Shown here: one piece after another, positions 1 to 6,565 of the stretch
Position numbering within the stretch: position 1 is the stretch's first letter
How the letters are laid out: the number at the start of each line of letters is the position of its first letter
Source of the DNA: a virus
DNA length: 43,856 nt
Reading direction: 5' to 3' (one strand)
IMG/VR virus record: IMGVR_UViG_3300037540_000072
Span: 1 to 43,856 of that record
Notes under the pieces: generated by a model
The model's input: only the letters and a program-made list of their open reading frames with translations
What the model was told of the DNA's origin: nothing
Database searches by the model: none
Position numbers and translations under genes: made by a program

Positions 1-127
1 GTCTCTGGCTTGAAATACCATTCTTGCCATCGGACGGTCTTTTCGCCTTAAGGAGATATTAATTTGCATTGCGTTTCCTTTTTAAAATAAAGTTGCGTTA
101 CTTTCCTGTAACAATTTAATTCTGATT
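1..127. repeat. Terminal direct repeat, left copy
   Basis: These 127 bases are identical to positions 43730-43856, read directly. The repeat lies inside the start of the basic 119-aa protein gene and the gap before rusA, so it has no gene boundary of its own. A length of exactly 127 matches the largest k-mer commonly used by de Bruijn assemblers, which leave such an overlap on circular contigs. It is therefore best read as the closure overlap of a circular or circularly permuted genome of 43,729 bp, not as a biological terminal repeat. Confidence 0.95.
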
Positions 128-552
128 TCCACGCGAGGTTTCCGATCATAAACCTTTTCAGTGAAGCCCTTACATACGATTGAATCATCAGTCCAGATTA
201 CCCCGGTAAGCGCATCCATGACAAGCTTGCTAAGGTTGTCAATGTCTGGCCTTTTCGTATGGAACACCGGAGCCGAGTCTTTGAGCTTGTCTGAATTTCT
301 GCCGGTCCCGTAATGGTACAGGGGACGCGGCATATAGAAAGTCGTATCAACTCTGATTGCCTGGTCGATAAGCTTCTCCGGAGCGAATTGTCTGGCAGAA
401 ACCGCAAATTCAAGCTTTGCTTTTGCCGATTTTGAAGGATCATAGACCGATACAAATGGCGGCCTATTGCCTTTAGGTTGGATGATCCGGGCTTTGGGCC
501 TACCCTGCGATACTGGCTCGCAGTCGATTGTAAATTCATAATCATAGTCCAT
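82..552 (-). CDS. rusA: RusA-family Holliday junction resolvase
   Basis: This 156-aa protein fits the RusA endodeoxyribonuclease family, whose dimers cut Holliday junctions and resolve branched replication or recombination DNA before packaging. The family signature is visible at about residues 100-125: a Lys, then PDIDN (acidic residues 103 and 105), then a DALTG helix and the TDDS pair at 121-124. These correspond to the catalytic Asp set and conserved Lys of RusA. The N-terminal GRPKAR segment is also typical. Its start overlaps the 3' end of the 57-aa gene by 11 nt. After circle closure it is followed by the 119-aa basic gene. With the Exo, ERF and NinB-like genes upstream it completes a phage recombination set. 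Confidence 0.92.
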   Translation of the reverse strand: MDYDYEFTIDCEPVSQGRPKARIIQPKGNRPPFVSVYDPSKSAKAKLEFAVSARQFAPEKLIDQAIRVDTTFYMPRPLYHYGTGRNSDKLKDSAPVFHTKRPDIDNLSKLVMDALTGVIWTDDSIVCKGFTEKVYDRKPRVEIRIKLLQESNATLF

Positions 553-715
553 GTCTCACCACCTTTGGCTTCATCAACTTTTTGGGTGTAAACTTAGAGT
601 AATCGTAAAGTTCCCCGCCCTGACTAAACGTATAGATCTCTTCTCTGCCGAGCTTTTCCCGCTGCGATTTTGATTGATCGTAAGTTTTTACTACTATTGG
701 TGTTTTGTGTGCCAT
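542..715 (-). CDS. Small basic protein, 57 aa, unknown
   Basis: A short open frame begins with an ATG preceded by AGAAAGGAACCAA, a good Shine-Dalgarno site. It ends inside the first codons of rusA, so the two are translationally overlapped by 11 nt. The protein is Lys-rich and starts MAHKTPIVVKTYDQSKSQ. It has no Cys and no membrane segment, and I do not recognise a family. Overlap with rusA, RBS and same-strand tiling support a real gene. Confidence 0.65.
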   Translation of the reverse strand: MAHKTPIVVKTYDQSKSQREKLGREEIYTFSQGGELYDYSKFTPKKLMKPKVVRHGL

Positions 716-736
716 TTGGTTCCTTTCTGATTATTA

Positions 737-1321
737 TTACCATTCTATACATTCATGCCATGTTTCGGGTGTCCAGTTAGGGTAGATGGCCTTCATCATG
801 GCGTAGTACTTTTCTCGCAAATGCCCTCGGCCTTGCTCGTTGTCGTATTCAACTCCTTCTGCGATAATATCATCCAAGCTAATGTCTTTGCCCTGCTCCA
901 CCCATACCCGCTTTATTGTTTTCTTGATTCTGATTAGTTCTTTGAAACAGCCGTTGGGACAGCAACGGTTCATTGGGAACTTCTTTATTCTTTCCGGCCA
1001 TTCAATGAATTTAGACCGGCTACCATCCGCCTCGTATGTAAATTGATACTTCCATTTACTCTCAATTGGATACCTATTAGTAAGTCTCGCCCTCTCCCTG
1101 ACGCATATAATGTCGCCGGGTTTCCAGCGAGGTTTGATTTCCTTATCTTCAACTTGTGGTATCAGTCTGTCGTAATCTTCTTTTGCCCACGGCTGGCTTT
1201 TTCCTATGATATCTCTATGGCAATGATCTGGCTGTGTTCTCATTAGAACGCGGTGTTGAGTTTGAATCCCATCAAGGATATTCTTCACTACGCTTTGGTT
1301 TGCTAATATACATTTTTCCAT
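737..1321 (-). CDS. ASCH-like phage protein, 194 aa
   Basis: The protein resembles the ASCH/PUA-like proteins common in phages. It opens with a segment of the type 'F..V..ILDG.QT..R' (residues 7-29, NQSVVKNILDGIQTQHRV), has WKPGDIICVRER at about 66-77, and a late 'I..EGVE' element after a Val/Glu strand. These match the usual order of the family, proposed to bind RNA or modified nucleotides; the exact role in phages is unknown. Internal CCPNGC may bind metal. It is in the left operon just before the 57-aa gene and starts by TAATG overlap with the Cys-rich 55-aa gene upstream. ASCH assignment is by pattern recall, so moderate confidence. Confidence 0.6.
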   Translation of the reverse strand: MEKCILANQSVVKNILDGIQTQHRVLMRTQPDHCHRDIIGKSQPWAKEDYDRLIPQVEDKEIKPRWKPGDIICVRERARLTNRYPIESKWKYQFTYEADGSRSKFIEWPERIKKFPMNRCCPNGCFKELIRIKKTIKRVWVEQGKDISLDDIIAEGVEYDNEQGRGHLREKYYAMMKAIYPNWTPETWHECIEW

Positions 1322-1488
1322 TATTGTTCCTTATGCCTTCTTTCTCTGTTGTCTATATTCCAAATACTTATCCTGCCACACCTTAGTAATAATAACTCCT
1401 TGCATACCGGTTCATTCGACCTATCTTCTAGGCAAAAAGCTATTCTCCCGCATTTACAGCGAAAGTTAGGCGGCTCACGGCGTTTCAT
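1321..1488 (-). CDS. Small Cys-rich protein, 55 aa
   Basis: A 55-codon frame starts by ATGA overlap with the stop of the 118-aa gene and ends by TAATG overlap with the ASCH-like gene, which is strong evidence for translation. The N-terminal half reads FRCKCGRIAFCLEDRS and then EPVCKE, like half of a zinc ribbon. The C-terminal half is less convincing. In another frame the same DNA encodes a more typical charged tail (KVWQDKYLEYRQQRKKA) ending at an in-frame stop, so a frameshift or sequencing slip near position 1400 is possible. Function unknown. Confidence 0.55.
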   Translation of the reverse strand: MKRREPPNFRCKCGRIAFCLEDRSNEPVCKELLLLRCGRISIWNIDNRERRHKEQ

Positions 1489-1841
1489 TTCAATTGCTCA
1501 TGTAGATATATCAACTCAAGGCCTATCCTGTCCCACTCTCTAGGAGTGAAGCCTTCGTTTATGTCGGCCTCAGTGTACCTGAACGGAGCAACGATATCAG
1601 CAACCGAAAAGACCGTGCAAGTCCCATCTTTCTTAGGTCTCCCAGTCCTACCTTTACGGAAATTGCCGACCCACAGGCACACTACGGCGTTGTTTTCTAT
1701 ACCAAGTGTAAATTTAGGCGTGCCGTTTTGTGTGCAATAATTCTTTTGCTCCTTCTGTCCTACCGGAAGCTTAGTCCTTGCCTCAAAGAGGGCTTGCGCT
1801 TCTTTTAGTACTGATGGGAAATCAAATATTTTAGTTTCCAT
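1485..1841 (-). CDS. Hypothetical protein, 118 aa
   Basis: The ATG follows AAAGGAGAACAATA, a strong Shine-Dalgarno site. The first 11 nt overlap the end of the coiled-coil gene upstream. The protein is soluble, with a central basic GRTGRPKKDGT loop and no recognised catalytic motif. It sits between the replication genes and the ASCH-like gene, so a nucleic-acid role is possible but only by position. Confidence 0.7.
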   Translation of the reverse strand: METKIFDFPSVLKEAQALFEARTKLPVGQKEQKNYCTQNGTPKFTLGIENNAVVCLWVGNFRKGRTGRPKKDGTCTVFSVADIVAPFRYTEADINEGFTPREWDRIGLELIYLHEQLK

Positions 1842-2301
1842 TATTGTTCTCCTTTTTGTCTTTTGAGAGGGCTATTGGGTTGATAGCAGAAGGGCCGTAT
1901 GTTCGAGTGCCCTTTACTTGCCACTTCTCCTTCTCGGCGTCTAGCTGGGCCTCAACCTCTAATAATAAAGCTCCCTGCCTCGCTACTGATTCCTGCATTT
2001 CGATATTGTCGAGCCGTTGCTTGTCTAGCTGGGCTTCAAGCCCTTTGTTTTCTTTTATCGTCTCTGCCCAAAGCTTGTGAAGTTCCTCATTGTCAATCTT
2101 AGCTTCTCTCAGTTTCGCACGTAAATCACTAATAACACTAAGCAGTTGCTCCATGTGCTGTTCGGGGTCTTTTGCATTCAAAGCCTCTTCCAGCTCCTTT
2201 ATCCGCTCCACAGCAAGCACTGACTCTGAGAAGCTGAAACCTACACGATCTCTTTTGATCTTCTCGATTACTTCGGTTAGTTTTTGTGCGTCATTACTCA
2301 T
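1831..2301 (-). CDS. Coiled-coil protein, 156 aa
   Basis: Residues about 25-130 are almost continuous charged heptads rich in Glu, Lys, Leu and Gln (ERIKELEEAL, ISDLRAKLREAKI, LEAQLDKQRL, LEVEAQLDAEKEKW), so a long coiled coil is expected. The tail is Asn/Lys-rich. It starts with GGAAGGATACGAA before ATG and overlaps the DnaC-like gene stop by ATGA, which suggests coupled translation with the helicase loader. No family is recognised; a structural or replication-accessory role is inference only. Confidence 0.75.
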   Translation of the reverse strand: MSNDAQKLTEVIEKIKRDRVGFSFSESVLAVERIKELEEALNAKDPEQHMEQLLSVISDLRAKLREAKIDNEELHKLWAETIKENKGLEAQLDKQRLDNIEMQESVARQGALLLEVEAQLDAEKEKWQVKGTRTYGPSAINPIALSKDKKENNNGN

Positions 2302-2978
2302 TTCGTATCCTTCCGCCGATCCCGGCCTGTAATTTCAATAGTCAAAAAAGTCCGCAACCTACCGCCGACTCTGCTGCCAAACGCATCACGTATGCTATCA
2401 GGGCTTAGATTGCTCGTTATGATCGTTGTTTTCTTTGCTTCGATTCTTCTGTCGATGATCTTCAAGAGTACGTCTTGATTGAAATCTGTCTGCATGGTAT
2501 CGCTCTTGCCGGTTCCCAGGTCCTCAATGCACAACAGGTCCGCATTGATATATCGCTGGTACACCATTTCGGCAGACGTGTGCTTGCTGAATGTGTCCTG
2601 TATTTTGTCAACGATATCCTTGAACCGTTCCCGTTGTGCTCGTTTTCCCCTGACAATGAAGTTTCGCATTATGGCACATGCAATATGAGTCTTACCCCTG
2701 CCCGGCATTCCCCAGAAGAATATTCCTTGCCCCCCAGCTTTGGTTTTAAGGTAATCTTTTACGTCTTTCGGAACCTGGAACAAGTGGGCTTCGTGGAATA
2801 GTTCCGGTATTGCTCTTTGTATCATTCTGTGCATCTTGTCTCTTTTTTCTAGGCGCTGATTCCTGTTATCTTTGATCTTTTCTTTTGCTTCACATTTCGG
2901 ACCCCATTTCGTATGGACCCATATACCAAACACCCCGACATATTTCGCCAGTCGTTCTTCTTCTCCGCATTCACACAT
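2298..2978 (-). CDS. DnaC/IstB-like helicase-loader ATPase
   Basis: An AAA+ ATPase of the DnaC/IstB type, which loads the replicative helicase on phage DNA. Visible motifs are a Walker A GMPGRGKTH (about residues 90-98), a Walker B LLCIEDLGT, a sensor-like TIITSNL and an SRVGGRL arginine-finger segment near the C terminus. An N-terminal CECG plus later Cys may form a zinc site. I chose ATG at 2978, preceded by AAAGGTG, which gives 226 aa and a 16-nt gap to the previous stop. An upstream ATG at 3098 would give 266 aa but a 104-nt overlap with the replication protein. No helicase gene is visible, so it probably recruits the host DnaB. Confidence 0.88.
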   Translation of the reverse strand: MCECGEEERLAKYVGVFGIWVHTKWGPKCEAKEKIKDNRNQRLEKRDKMHRMIQRAIPELFHEAHLFQVPKDVKDYLKTKAGGQGIFFWGMPGRGKTHIACAIMRNFIVRGKRAQRERFKDIVDKIQDTFSKHTSAEMVYQRYINADLLCIEDLGTGKSDTMQTDFNQDVLLKIIDRRIEAKKTTIITSNLSPDSIRDAFGSRVGGRLRTFLTIEITGRDRRKDTK

Positions 2979-2994
2979 TAACACCTTTGGCTGG

Positions 2995-3744
2995 TCAGTC
3001 TTCGTTGCTGGCTTTAAAGCCGTAGTCGCAGGTTTCTTTTGAGAAGTCGAGAGATTTTTGCTGATTTGTTTGAATTGTTTTTCCGTTATCGCGTCCATTT
3101 CGTTTTTCCCACGCTAAAATCGTATGATAATGAGATTTGTATTTCTTGCCTTTTGAGCCAATATACAGGTTTAATGACTCAATGCGGTCTTTTACCCCTG
3201 ATACTCCGAATTGTGCAACTAATTTGTCGTATTCTTCGGGTTTCAGTAGCACGTAATCTAAATGCTTTGTTTTACTGGACTTAGGAGACTTTCCGGGAAT
3301 TTCCGGAGAAGCCGGAGTTTTTCCGGCGCCTTGTGTTGGTTGAGTTGGTTGTATTGAGTTGAGTTGAGTTGAGTTGGTTAACCAGCCGACATTTTCACTA
3401 CACAATACATTTAGAGCGTTTTCAATTTGCTTTTCAGGCACGTCCAGAATGAAAGCTAAATCCGGAATCGTGGCTGGCTCGTCATTTTCGTTTAAAAGCG
3501 TCCCACGCATGCCCTTTGGTTGATTCCCGGAAATTTCCAGAAATTTACAGAAAATCCCGAAAACTTCCATTGCTTTAGCGCCAGCCGTACTTTTCATTCT
3601 CCGATAGCCAGTTCCTTGGCTGTGCCCGTAGACTTTCAGGCGTATGTATTGAAGTGGTCCCGCGCGAAGATCCTCGCCCGGTTTAGGCTCCCTGCCTTTA
3701 CTACTCACTTCGTATCGCTCATTCCATTCAGCTATTTTGAACAT
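2995..3744 (-). CDS. Phage replication initiation protein (O-like)
   Basis: Located just upstream of the helicase loader, as in lambda O-P. The C-terminal part (LLKPEEYDKLVAQFG...RIESLNLYIGSKGKKYKSHYHTIL) matches the conserved end of phage replisome-organiser proteins, with the IGSKGKKYKSHY core. The N-terminal part has a winged-helix-like region with PATIPDLAFILDVPEKQIENAL. The middle is a low-complexity Thr/Gln/Ser/Pro linker whose DNA is a tandem repeat (3334-3383), a possible origin. I prefer ATG 3744 (GGA upstream) giving 249 aa. A TTG at 3819 would add 25 residues. Confidence 0.72.
   Translation of the reverse strand: MFKIAEWNERYEVSSKGREPKPGEDLRAGPLQYIRLKVYGHSQGTGYRRMKSTAGAKAMEVFGIFCKFLEISGNQPKGMRGTLLNENDEPATIPDLAFILDVPEKQIENALNVLCSENVGWLTNSTQLNSIQPTQPTQGAGKTPASPEIPGKSPKSSKTKHLDYVLLKPEEYDKLVAQFGVSGVKDRIESLNLYIGSKGKKYKSHYHTILAWEKRNGRDNGKTIQTNQQKSLDFSKETCDYGFKASNED
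3334..3383. repeat. Iteron-like GTTGA tandem repeat, candidate replication origin
   Basis: Forward strand shows repeated GTTGA/GTTGG units, including a run of GAGTT pentamers between 3356 and 3375, flanked by GTTGGTT on both sides. It lies inside the O-like replication gene and encodes its Thr/Gln/Pro linker. In lambda and relatives the initiator binds iterons inside its own gene, so this is a reasonable origin candidate. The repeat itself is seen; the origin role is inference. Repeated TTTCCGG/CCGGAG words lie next to it at 3291-3328. Confidence 0.45.
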
Positions 3745-3832
3745 ATTTTTCCGTTCTATGTAGTTTTGTGCTTCCTTGTGGTGAGTTAGCTGATCACCAA
3801 CCTTCGCCGTTGTATTCAATATCTTGGCATTG

Positions 3833-3994
3833 TCAACATTGACCAGCTGCGATTTTCGGCTTACAAGGACATTGAATATCTTGGCTACCAGACCAGTAAT
3901 ACTCGGTCATTTGATCAAACGTCCAGCCGTAAGGCTTCCAGTTCCTCGGAAAATCCCAAAGTTTCCTGTACCATTTTCTGAAGAATTTGTGCAT
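3833..3994 (-). CDS. Small aromatic-rich protein, 53 aa
   Basis: The ATG follows GGAAGGTAGGTAATT, a strong ribosome site, and sits 6 nt after the stop of the 45-aa membrane peptide gene. The protein is rich in Trp, Tyr, Phe, Arg and Lys in its first half (HKFFRKWYRKLWDFPRNWK) and ends with a CPC...C cluster. Small protein of unknown function, possibly nucleic-acid binding from its charge. Confidence 0.6.
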   Translation of the reverse strand: MHKFFRKWYRKLWDFPRNWKPYGWTFDQMTEYYWSGSQDIQCPCKPKIAAGQC

Positions 3995-4000
3995 AATTAC

Positions 4001-4138
4001 CTACCTTCCTTGAGTTATTTCATTCAACATGTCTTTACGGCCTTTATCTTCGCCCATTTTAAAGCCAAGAGAATAAGCCCCGGATACTGAATAGCCTACA
4101 CATACCGCATAAATCAATAGTTTCCAAAAAATATCCAT
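4001..4138 (-). CDS. Small membrane protein, 45 aa
   Basis: Starts with ATG after AGAAAGGGGCTAATATA. Residues 3-25 form one hydrophobic segment (IFWKLLIYAVCVGYSVSGAYSLGF), followed by a charged tail (GEDKGRKDMLNE), consistent with N-in or N-out single-pass topology. It ends inside the ribosome site of the next gene. Function unknown; early phage membrane microproteins can affect host envelope or superinfection, but nothing here shows that. Confidence 0.6.
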   Translation of the reverse strand: MDIFWKLLIYAVCVGYSVSGAYSLGFKMGEDKGRKDMLNEITQGR

Positions 4139-4142
4139 TATA

Positions 4143-4232
4143 TTAGCCCCTTTCTGTACATAAAAAAAGCCCAAGGAGGCCGTATGCGACTACGAAAATT
4201 CCCTGAGCTATTATTATTGTTGATTGTCGCAT
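4143..4232 (-). CDS. Candidate membrane micropeptide, 29 aa (minus strand)
   Basis: ATG with AATAGGTTGT upstream; one transmembrane stretch follows (TIIIAQGIFVVAYGLLGLFL), then a polar CTERG end. It stops 4 nt before the start of the 45-aa membrane protein, whose Shine-Dalgarno site overlaps its last codons, so the two look like a unit. A weak promoter candidate lies upstream at 4249-4276. The start codon lies in one arm of a 9-bp inverted repeat. Confidence 0.42.
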   Translation of the reverse strand: MRQSTIIIAQGIFVVAYGLLGLFLCTERG

Positions 4233-4234
4233 AC
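4182..4234. repeat. 9-bp inverted repeat carrying two start codons
   Basis: GTATGCGAC at 4182-4190 and its reverse complement GTCGCATAC at 4226-4234 are separated by 35 nt. Each arm, read on its own strand, contains ATGCGA, the start of one of the two opposed micropeptide frames. In RNA from either strand the start codon would be inside the stem. Confidence 0.85.
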
Positions 4235-4273
4235 AACCTATTACCTATACTCTACCCTAATATTTCACGATAG
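4184..4273 (+). CDS. Candidate opposed membrane micropeptide, 29 aa (plus strand)
   Basis: On the opposite strand an ATG is preceded by AAGGAGG at ideal spacing, the best Shine-Dalgarno match in the region. The peptide has a basic start (MRLRKF) and a hydrophobic core (LLLLLIVAYNLLPILY), like a type I toxin or holin-like peptide. It overlaps almost the whole 29-aa minus-strand frame. No clear plus-strand promoter is visible, so expression is uncertain. Confidence 0.25.
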   Translation: MRLRKFPELLLLLIVAYNLLPILYPNISR

Positions 4274-4276
4274 CAA
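4249..4276 (-). promoter_or_regulatory. Weak sigma70-type promoter candidate
   Basis: Minus strand TTGCTA (4276-4271), 16-nt spacer, TAGAGT (4254-4249). Each hexamer matches 4 of 6 consensus bases. It would place a start site about 10 nt before the 29-aa micropeptide frame and would drive the small membrane genes and the replication genes. Intergenic space 4233-4340 holds nothing else that I can see. Confidence 0.3.
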
Positions 4277-4340
4277 GTAAAAACTCTAAATTTTAATAAA
4301 AAACTCGGGTATGTCTGCCGGGATTTGGCGAATAGGGTCA

Positions 4341-4703
4341 TTAAGCCAATCCTTTAAACCGCAACCACTTATCAATACTTGCTTGCGGTAGCTTATTGTA
4401 AGCTTCATCGCAACTACCACAAATAGCCGACACGAAAGCGTTGTAGTTGTCCTGTCCGCCAATCTTAGCAGCCTTATGCATGGCCTGAAAAGAGGCAATT
4501 TGGAACTTATCACGGTTTCTTCTCTTTACTGCTATAGCATTACGAGCCAGTCGATAGCCTCTTGTCGATGCGTTTTGGCATTCACGGCAGGAACTATGCA
4601 ATCCGTCACGGCTTTTTTTGCTGTTGCCGAAGTCAGACACGGGCGTGGAGTGATTGCCTAATTTGCAGTGTTTCTCGGTTATGTCTACTTTGCTTTTTTG
4701 CAT
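4341..4703 (-). CDS. Zinc-finger protein, 120 aa
   Basis: ATG at 4703 follows AAGGAACCAACC. The N-terminal region carries CKLGNH...VSDFGNSKKSRDGLHSSCRECQN, the phage zinc-ribbon pattern C-x-x-G-x-H ... S-x-C-x-x-C that often precedes HNH-like or DNA-binding modules. A second Cys pair (ICGSCDEAY) lies near residue 98. The C-terminal part is helical and charged. No full HNH catalytic set is visible, so I call it only a zinc-binding, probably DNA-binding, protein. Confidence 0.68.
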   Translation of the reverse strand: MQKSKVDITEKHCKLGNHSTPVSDFGNSKKSRDGLHSSCRECQNASTRGYRLARNAIAVKRRNRDKFQIASFQAMHKAAKIGGQDNYNAFVSAICGSCDEAYNKLPQASIDKWLRFKGLA

Positions 4704-4721
4704 GGTTGGTTCCTTAAAAGT

Positions 4722-4751
4722 CCCCCATCGACCCCGATAGCCGACAGGGGG
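4722..4751 (-). promoter_or_regulatory. Intercistronic GC hairpin upstream of a ribosome site
   Basis: CCCCC at 4722-4726 pairs with GGGGG at 4747-4751, with inner TCG/CGA or ATCG/CGAT pairing. On the minus strand the stem is followed by ACTTTTAAGGAACC and the ATG at 4703. One of several such hairpins placed between a stop codon and the next Shine-Dalgarno site. Confidence 0.55.
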
Positions 4752-4764
4752 TGAGGAGGGTGAT

Positions 4765-5019
4765 TTATCCTTGCTGTAACTTTCTGGGCTTCGGCTTAAT
4801 GTCGATAGTCGGCATCTTCTCAGTTCCTTCAAGGTATGGCATTGTAATCTTCATGCCACTGGCTTGTGCGATCTGAGCCGCAAGGATGCACTTCTGGGCG
4901 TTAATAATCTTTCCGAAGGTGTTATTGGCCTCGCAAGCCGTTTTAATGTCTATGCTACCGTCAAGCAGGCCTGCGACCATCTGTGATGCTACGTGTGTTA
5001 ATTCTGTCATGGTTTGCAT
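4765..5019 (-). CDS. Small conserved-type phage protein, 84 aa
   Basis: ATG follows AAAGGAGATTCAAAA. The pattern 'V...M..G..DIKTACEANNTFGKIINA.K..L' then 'MPYLEG' resembles a widespread family of short early phage proteins with two helices and an IPFL-like segment, of unknown function. The first 13 nt overlap the end of the 175-aa Lys-rich gene. It lies next to zinc-finger genes and the recombination block. Confidence 0.65.
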   Translation of the reverse strand: MQTMTELTHVASQMVAGLLDGSIDIKTACEANNTFGKIINAQKCILAAQIAQASGMKITMPYLEGTEKMPTIDIKPKPRKLQQG

Positions 5020-5534
5020 TTTTGAATCTCCTTTATTGTTCGCTCTAATATTATTTGCTGACGTTTAAACTCAAGTAAGTCACATGGCACATCTCTAGCC
5101 CTCAGCACGGGGTGGGTTTTTACTATTCGTTGTTTTACATAGCTATCAGAGATATTGTCATATTGTTTCTTTTTTGTTCTTTTATTTGTGTCTGAAACTT
5201 TTGATTTGTTTTTGTTCCGCCAAGACTTAACCTGTTTATTGATGCCTTTCCTATTGGCTGCGTCATATATTTTCCTGTACTCCTTGGTCTTGTCTTTCGT
5301 GTTGGCTCGGTATTCCTTGTAATATTTTTCGTTTTTACGGTAGAACTCTTTGTTGTAGACTCGCACTTTTTCTGTGTTTGCTAGGTAATAGCCTTTAGCG
5401 TACTCCAGGGATTCATCTCTATGGGCGTCATAGTGTGATTTTCTATATGTCTTTATTTTCGCCTTGTTGCTTTCCCTGTACCTCTTGTTACATGCTCGCC
5501 TCCGCTCTTTTCTTTCCGCTTCCGTCAAAGGCAT
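5007..5534 (-). CDS. Highly basic Lys/Tyr-repeat protein, 175 aa
   Basis: About 40 percent of residues are Lys, Arg or Tyr. The first 120 residues contain a loose repeat (K.YR..N..K.K.YRK..Y....) of the kind that links zinc modules in phage HNH-like proteins, here without Cys pairs. The C-terminal SDSYVKQRIV ... EFKRQQIILERTIKE helix resembles the tail of those proteins. A degenerate relative of HNH-associated DNA-binding proteins is my inference; it is surely nucleic-acid binding by charge. Confidence 0.6.
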   Translation of the reverse strand: MPLTEAERKERRRACNKRYRESNKAKIKTYRKSHYDAHRDESLEYAKGYYLANTEKVRVYNKEFYRKNEKYYKEYRANTKDKTKEYRKIYDAANRKGINKQVKSWRNKNKSKVSDTNKRTKKKQYDNISDSYVKQRIVKTHPVLRARDVPCDLLEFKRQQIILERTIKEIQKCKP

Positions 5535-5558
5535 TCTTTCATTCCTTAAATTAAGTTG

Positions 5559-6011
5559 TTATTCTTCCAGTTCTGGCGGGTCGTCAATGACAATGCCTAC
5601 GCCCGCTATAATCGTCCTGAATCGCTCAAAGAGGCTCGCGGCCTGTTGGGTGTCCATATCCCGTAAAGTCACCCTGTCGCCATCCTCGTTCGTTGTGGGG
5701 GCTATTACGTACATCAATTGGTGCAAGTAGTCAGGAGTTATGGCTTGGCCCTTTGGAATACTCTCGTTTAGCAGGTAAATCATCAAGTCGTCAACGCCGA
5801 TTCCAAGTTCTTCGGCCTGTAATACAGTATTAGCTATCATGTTGCCCCAGATTAGCCGGACTTGGGCGTTGCTTTTGCCTTTTCTCGGGATCGTCAGGGA
5901 GGTCTTAAAGGTCATTCCGTCCTTGACCCTGTCCCATTGCTTGCGCCTTTGCTCGGCTACAGCAGGGTCAAATACAGCTTTCCCGTTTAGTTTTCTGCCT
6001 ATAAAGTCCAT
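5559..6011 (-). CDS. NinB/Orf-like recombination protein
   Basis: ATG at 6011 follows AGAAGGAGTAAT, a near-perfect site, and gives 150 aa. Later features fit NinB (lambda Orf), a recombination mediator: a beta-rich start (MDFIGRKLNGKAVF), a basic RKGKSNAQVRLIWGNM segment where the family has SLPQNRLYWG, then helices (LLNESIP) and an LRDMDTQQAASLFERFRTI end that matches the STTEL-type C-terminal helix. It follows the Exo and ERF genes and probably works with them. Upstream in-frame sequence has no good start. Confidence 0.7.
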   Translation of the reverse strand: MDFIGRKLNGKAVFDPAVAEQRRKQWDRVKDGMTFKTSLTIPRKGKSNAQVRLIWGNMIANTVLQAEELGIGVDDLMIYLLNESIPKGQAITPDYLHQLMYVIAPTTNEDGDRVTLRDMDTQQAASLFERFRTIIAGVGIVIDDPPELEE

Positions 6012-6023
6012 ATTACTCCTTCT

Positions 6024-6064
6024 GCCCCGAAGCATTACGATCATCCCTGCTCGTACTCCGGGGC
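6024..6064 (-). promoter_or_regulatory. Intercistronic hairpin before the NinB-like gene
   Basis: GCCCCG (6024-6029) pairs with CGGGGC (6059-6064); an inner ACGA/TCGT pair strengthens it. It sits between the stop at 6085 and the AGAAGGAG ribosome site. Confidence 0.5.
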
Positions 6065-6084
6065 TTGTCGTCCGTGTATGTAAG

Positions 6085-6534
6085 TTAACATTTAAATAGT
6101 ACATGGGTTGGAGTGAGGACTTCGTAGCCGGGAAGCCAGAAAGTCGACATATCACCTTCTTCGTCTTTGTACATCCTTGGATCGGGATAGGCAGCAGGGG
6201 CATCTTCATACTTAAACCCGATGAAGTCAGCTTTATCTATCGCTGTTGTCACAACTCCACACGCATATCCTTCTGTTGGATGGTAATAAGCAAGTGTGCC
6301 CTTAGCGTCAGGCTTTACCGGATACTCCACCCACTCCTGTTCTTCGTACTCGGCCTTTAGCCGGTAAGTTGTGTGCTCATAGAAATGGCAAGTCGACGCT
6401 GAATTCCAGCCATTTGACACGCGATATTCAAAGTTCGGCTTCCCTATTGCCATGGCTTTTTCTCTTAAGGATACATCCAAGCCAGCAAATATAGTAAATT
6501 CGTTATTTTTCAATTCTTCAATTGTATCTTTCAT
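6085..6534 (-). CDS. Hypothetical protein, 149 aa
   Basis: ATG follows CAGGAGATAGACA. The protein is acidic and aromatic-rich, with no membrane segment and no motif I recognise. It lies between the ERF and NinB-like genes in the recombination block, so a role in DNA metabolism is possible by position only. Confidence 0.7.
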   Translation of the reverse strand: MKDTIEELKNNEFTIFAGLDVSLREKAMAIGKPNFEYRVSNGWNSASTCHFYEHTTYRLKAEYEEQEWVEYPVKPDAKGTLAYYHPTEGYACGVVTTAIDKADFIGFKYEDAPAAYPDPRMYKDEEGDMSTFWLPGYEVLTPTHVLFKC

Positions 6535-6565
6535 TGTCTATCTCCTGTAATAAGGGGTTAAAAGT

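Noticed and set aside
1-127. Biological direct terminal repeat of the phage genome
   Set aside because: Exactly 127 bp equals a common assembler k-mer and the repeat starts and ends inside a gene region; an assembly overlap explains it better, though read coverage could overturn this.
2978-3098. Long form of the helicase loader starting at 3098
   Set aside because: It needs a 104-nt overlap with the replication gene and a weak ribosome site; ATG 2978 has AAAGGTG and a normal gap. Not fully excluded.
3334-3383. CRISPR-like array
   Set aside because: Units are 5 nt with no spacers and lie in frame within the replication gene.
3600-3744. NUMOD4/HNH reading of the AEWNERYEVSSKGR segment in the replication protein
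   Set aside because: No HNH core follows, and the C-terminal IGSKGKKYKSHY region and the neighbouring DnaC-like gene fit a replication protein.
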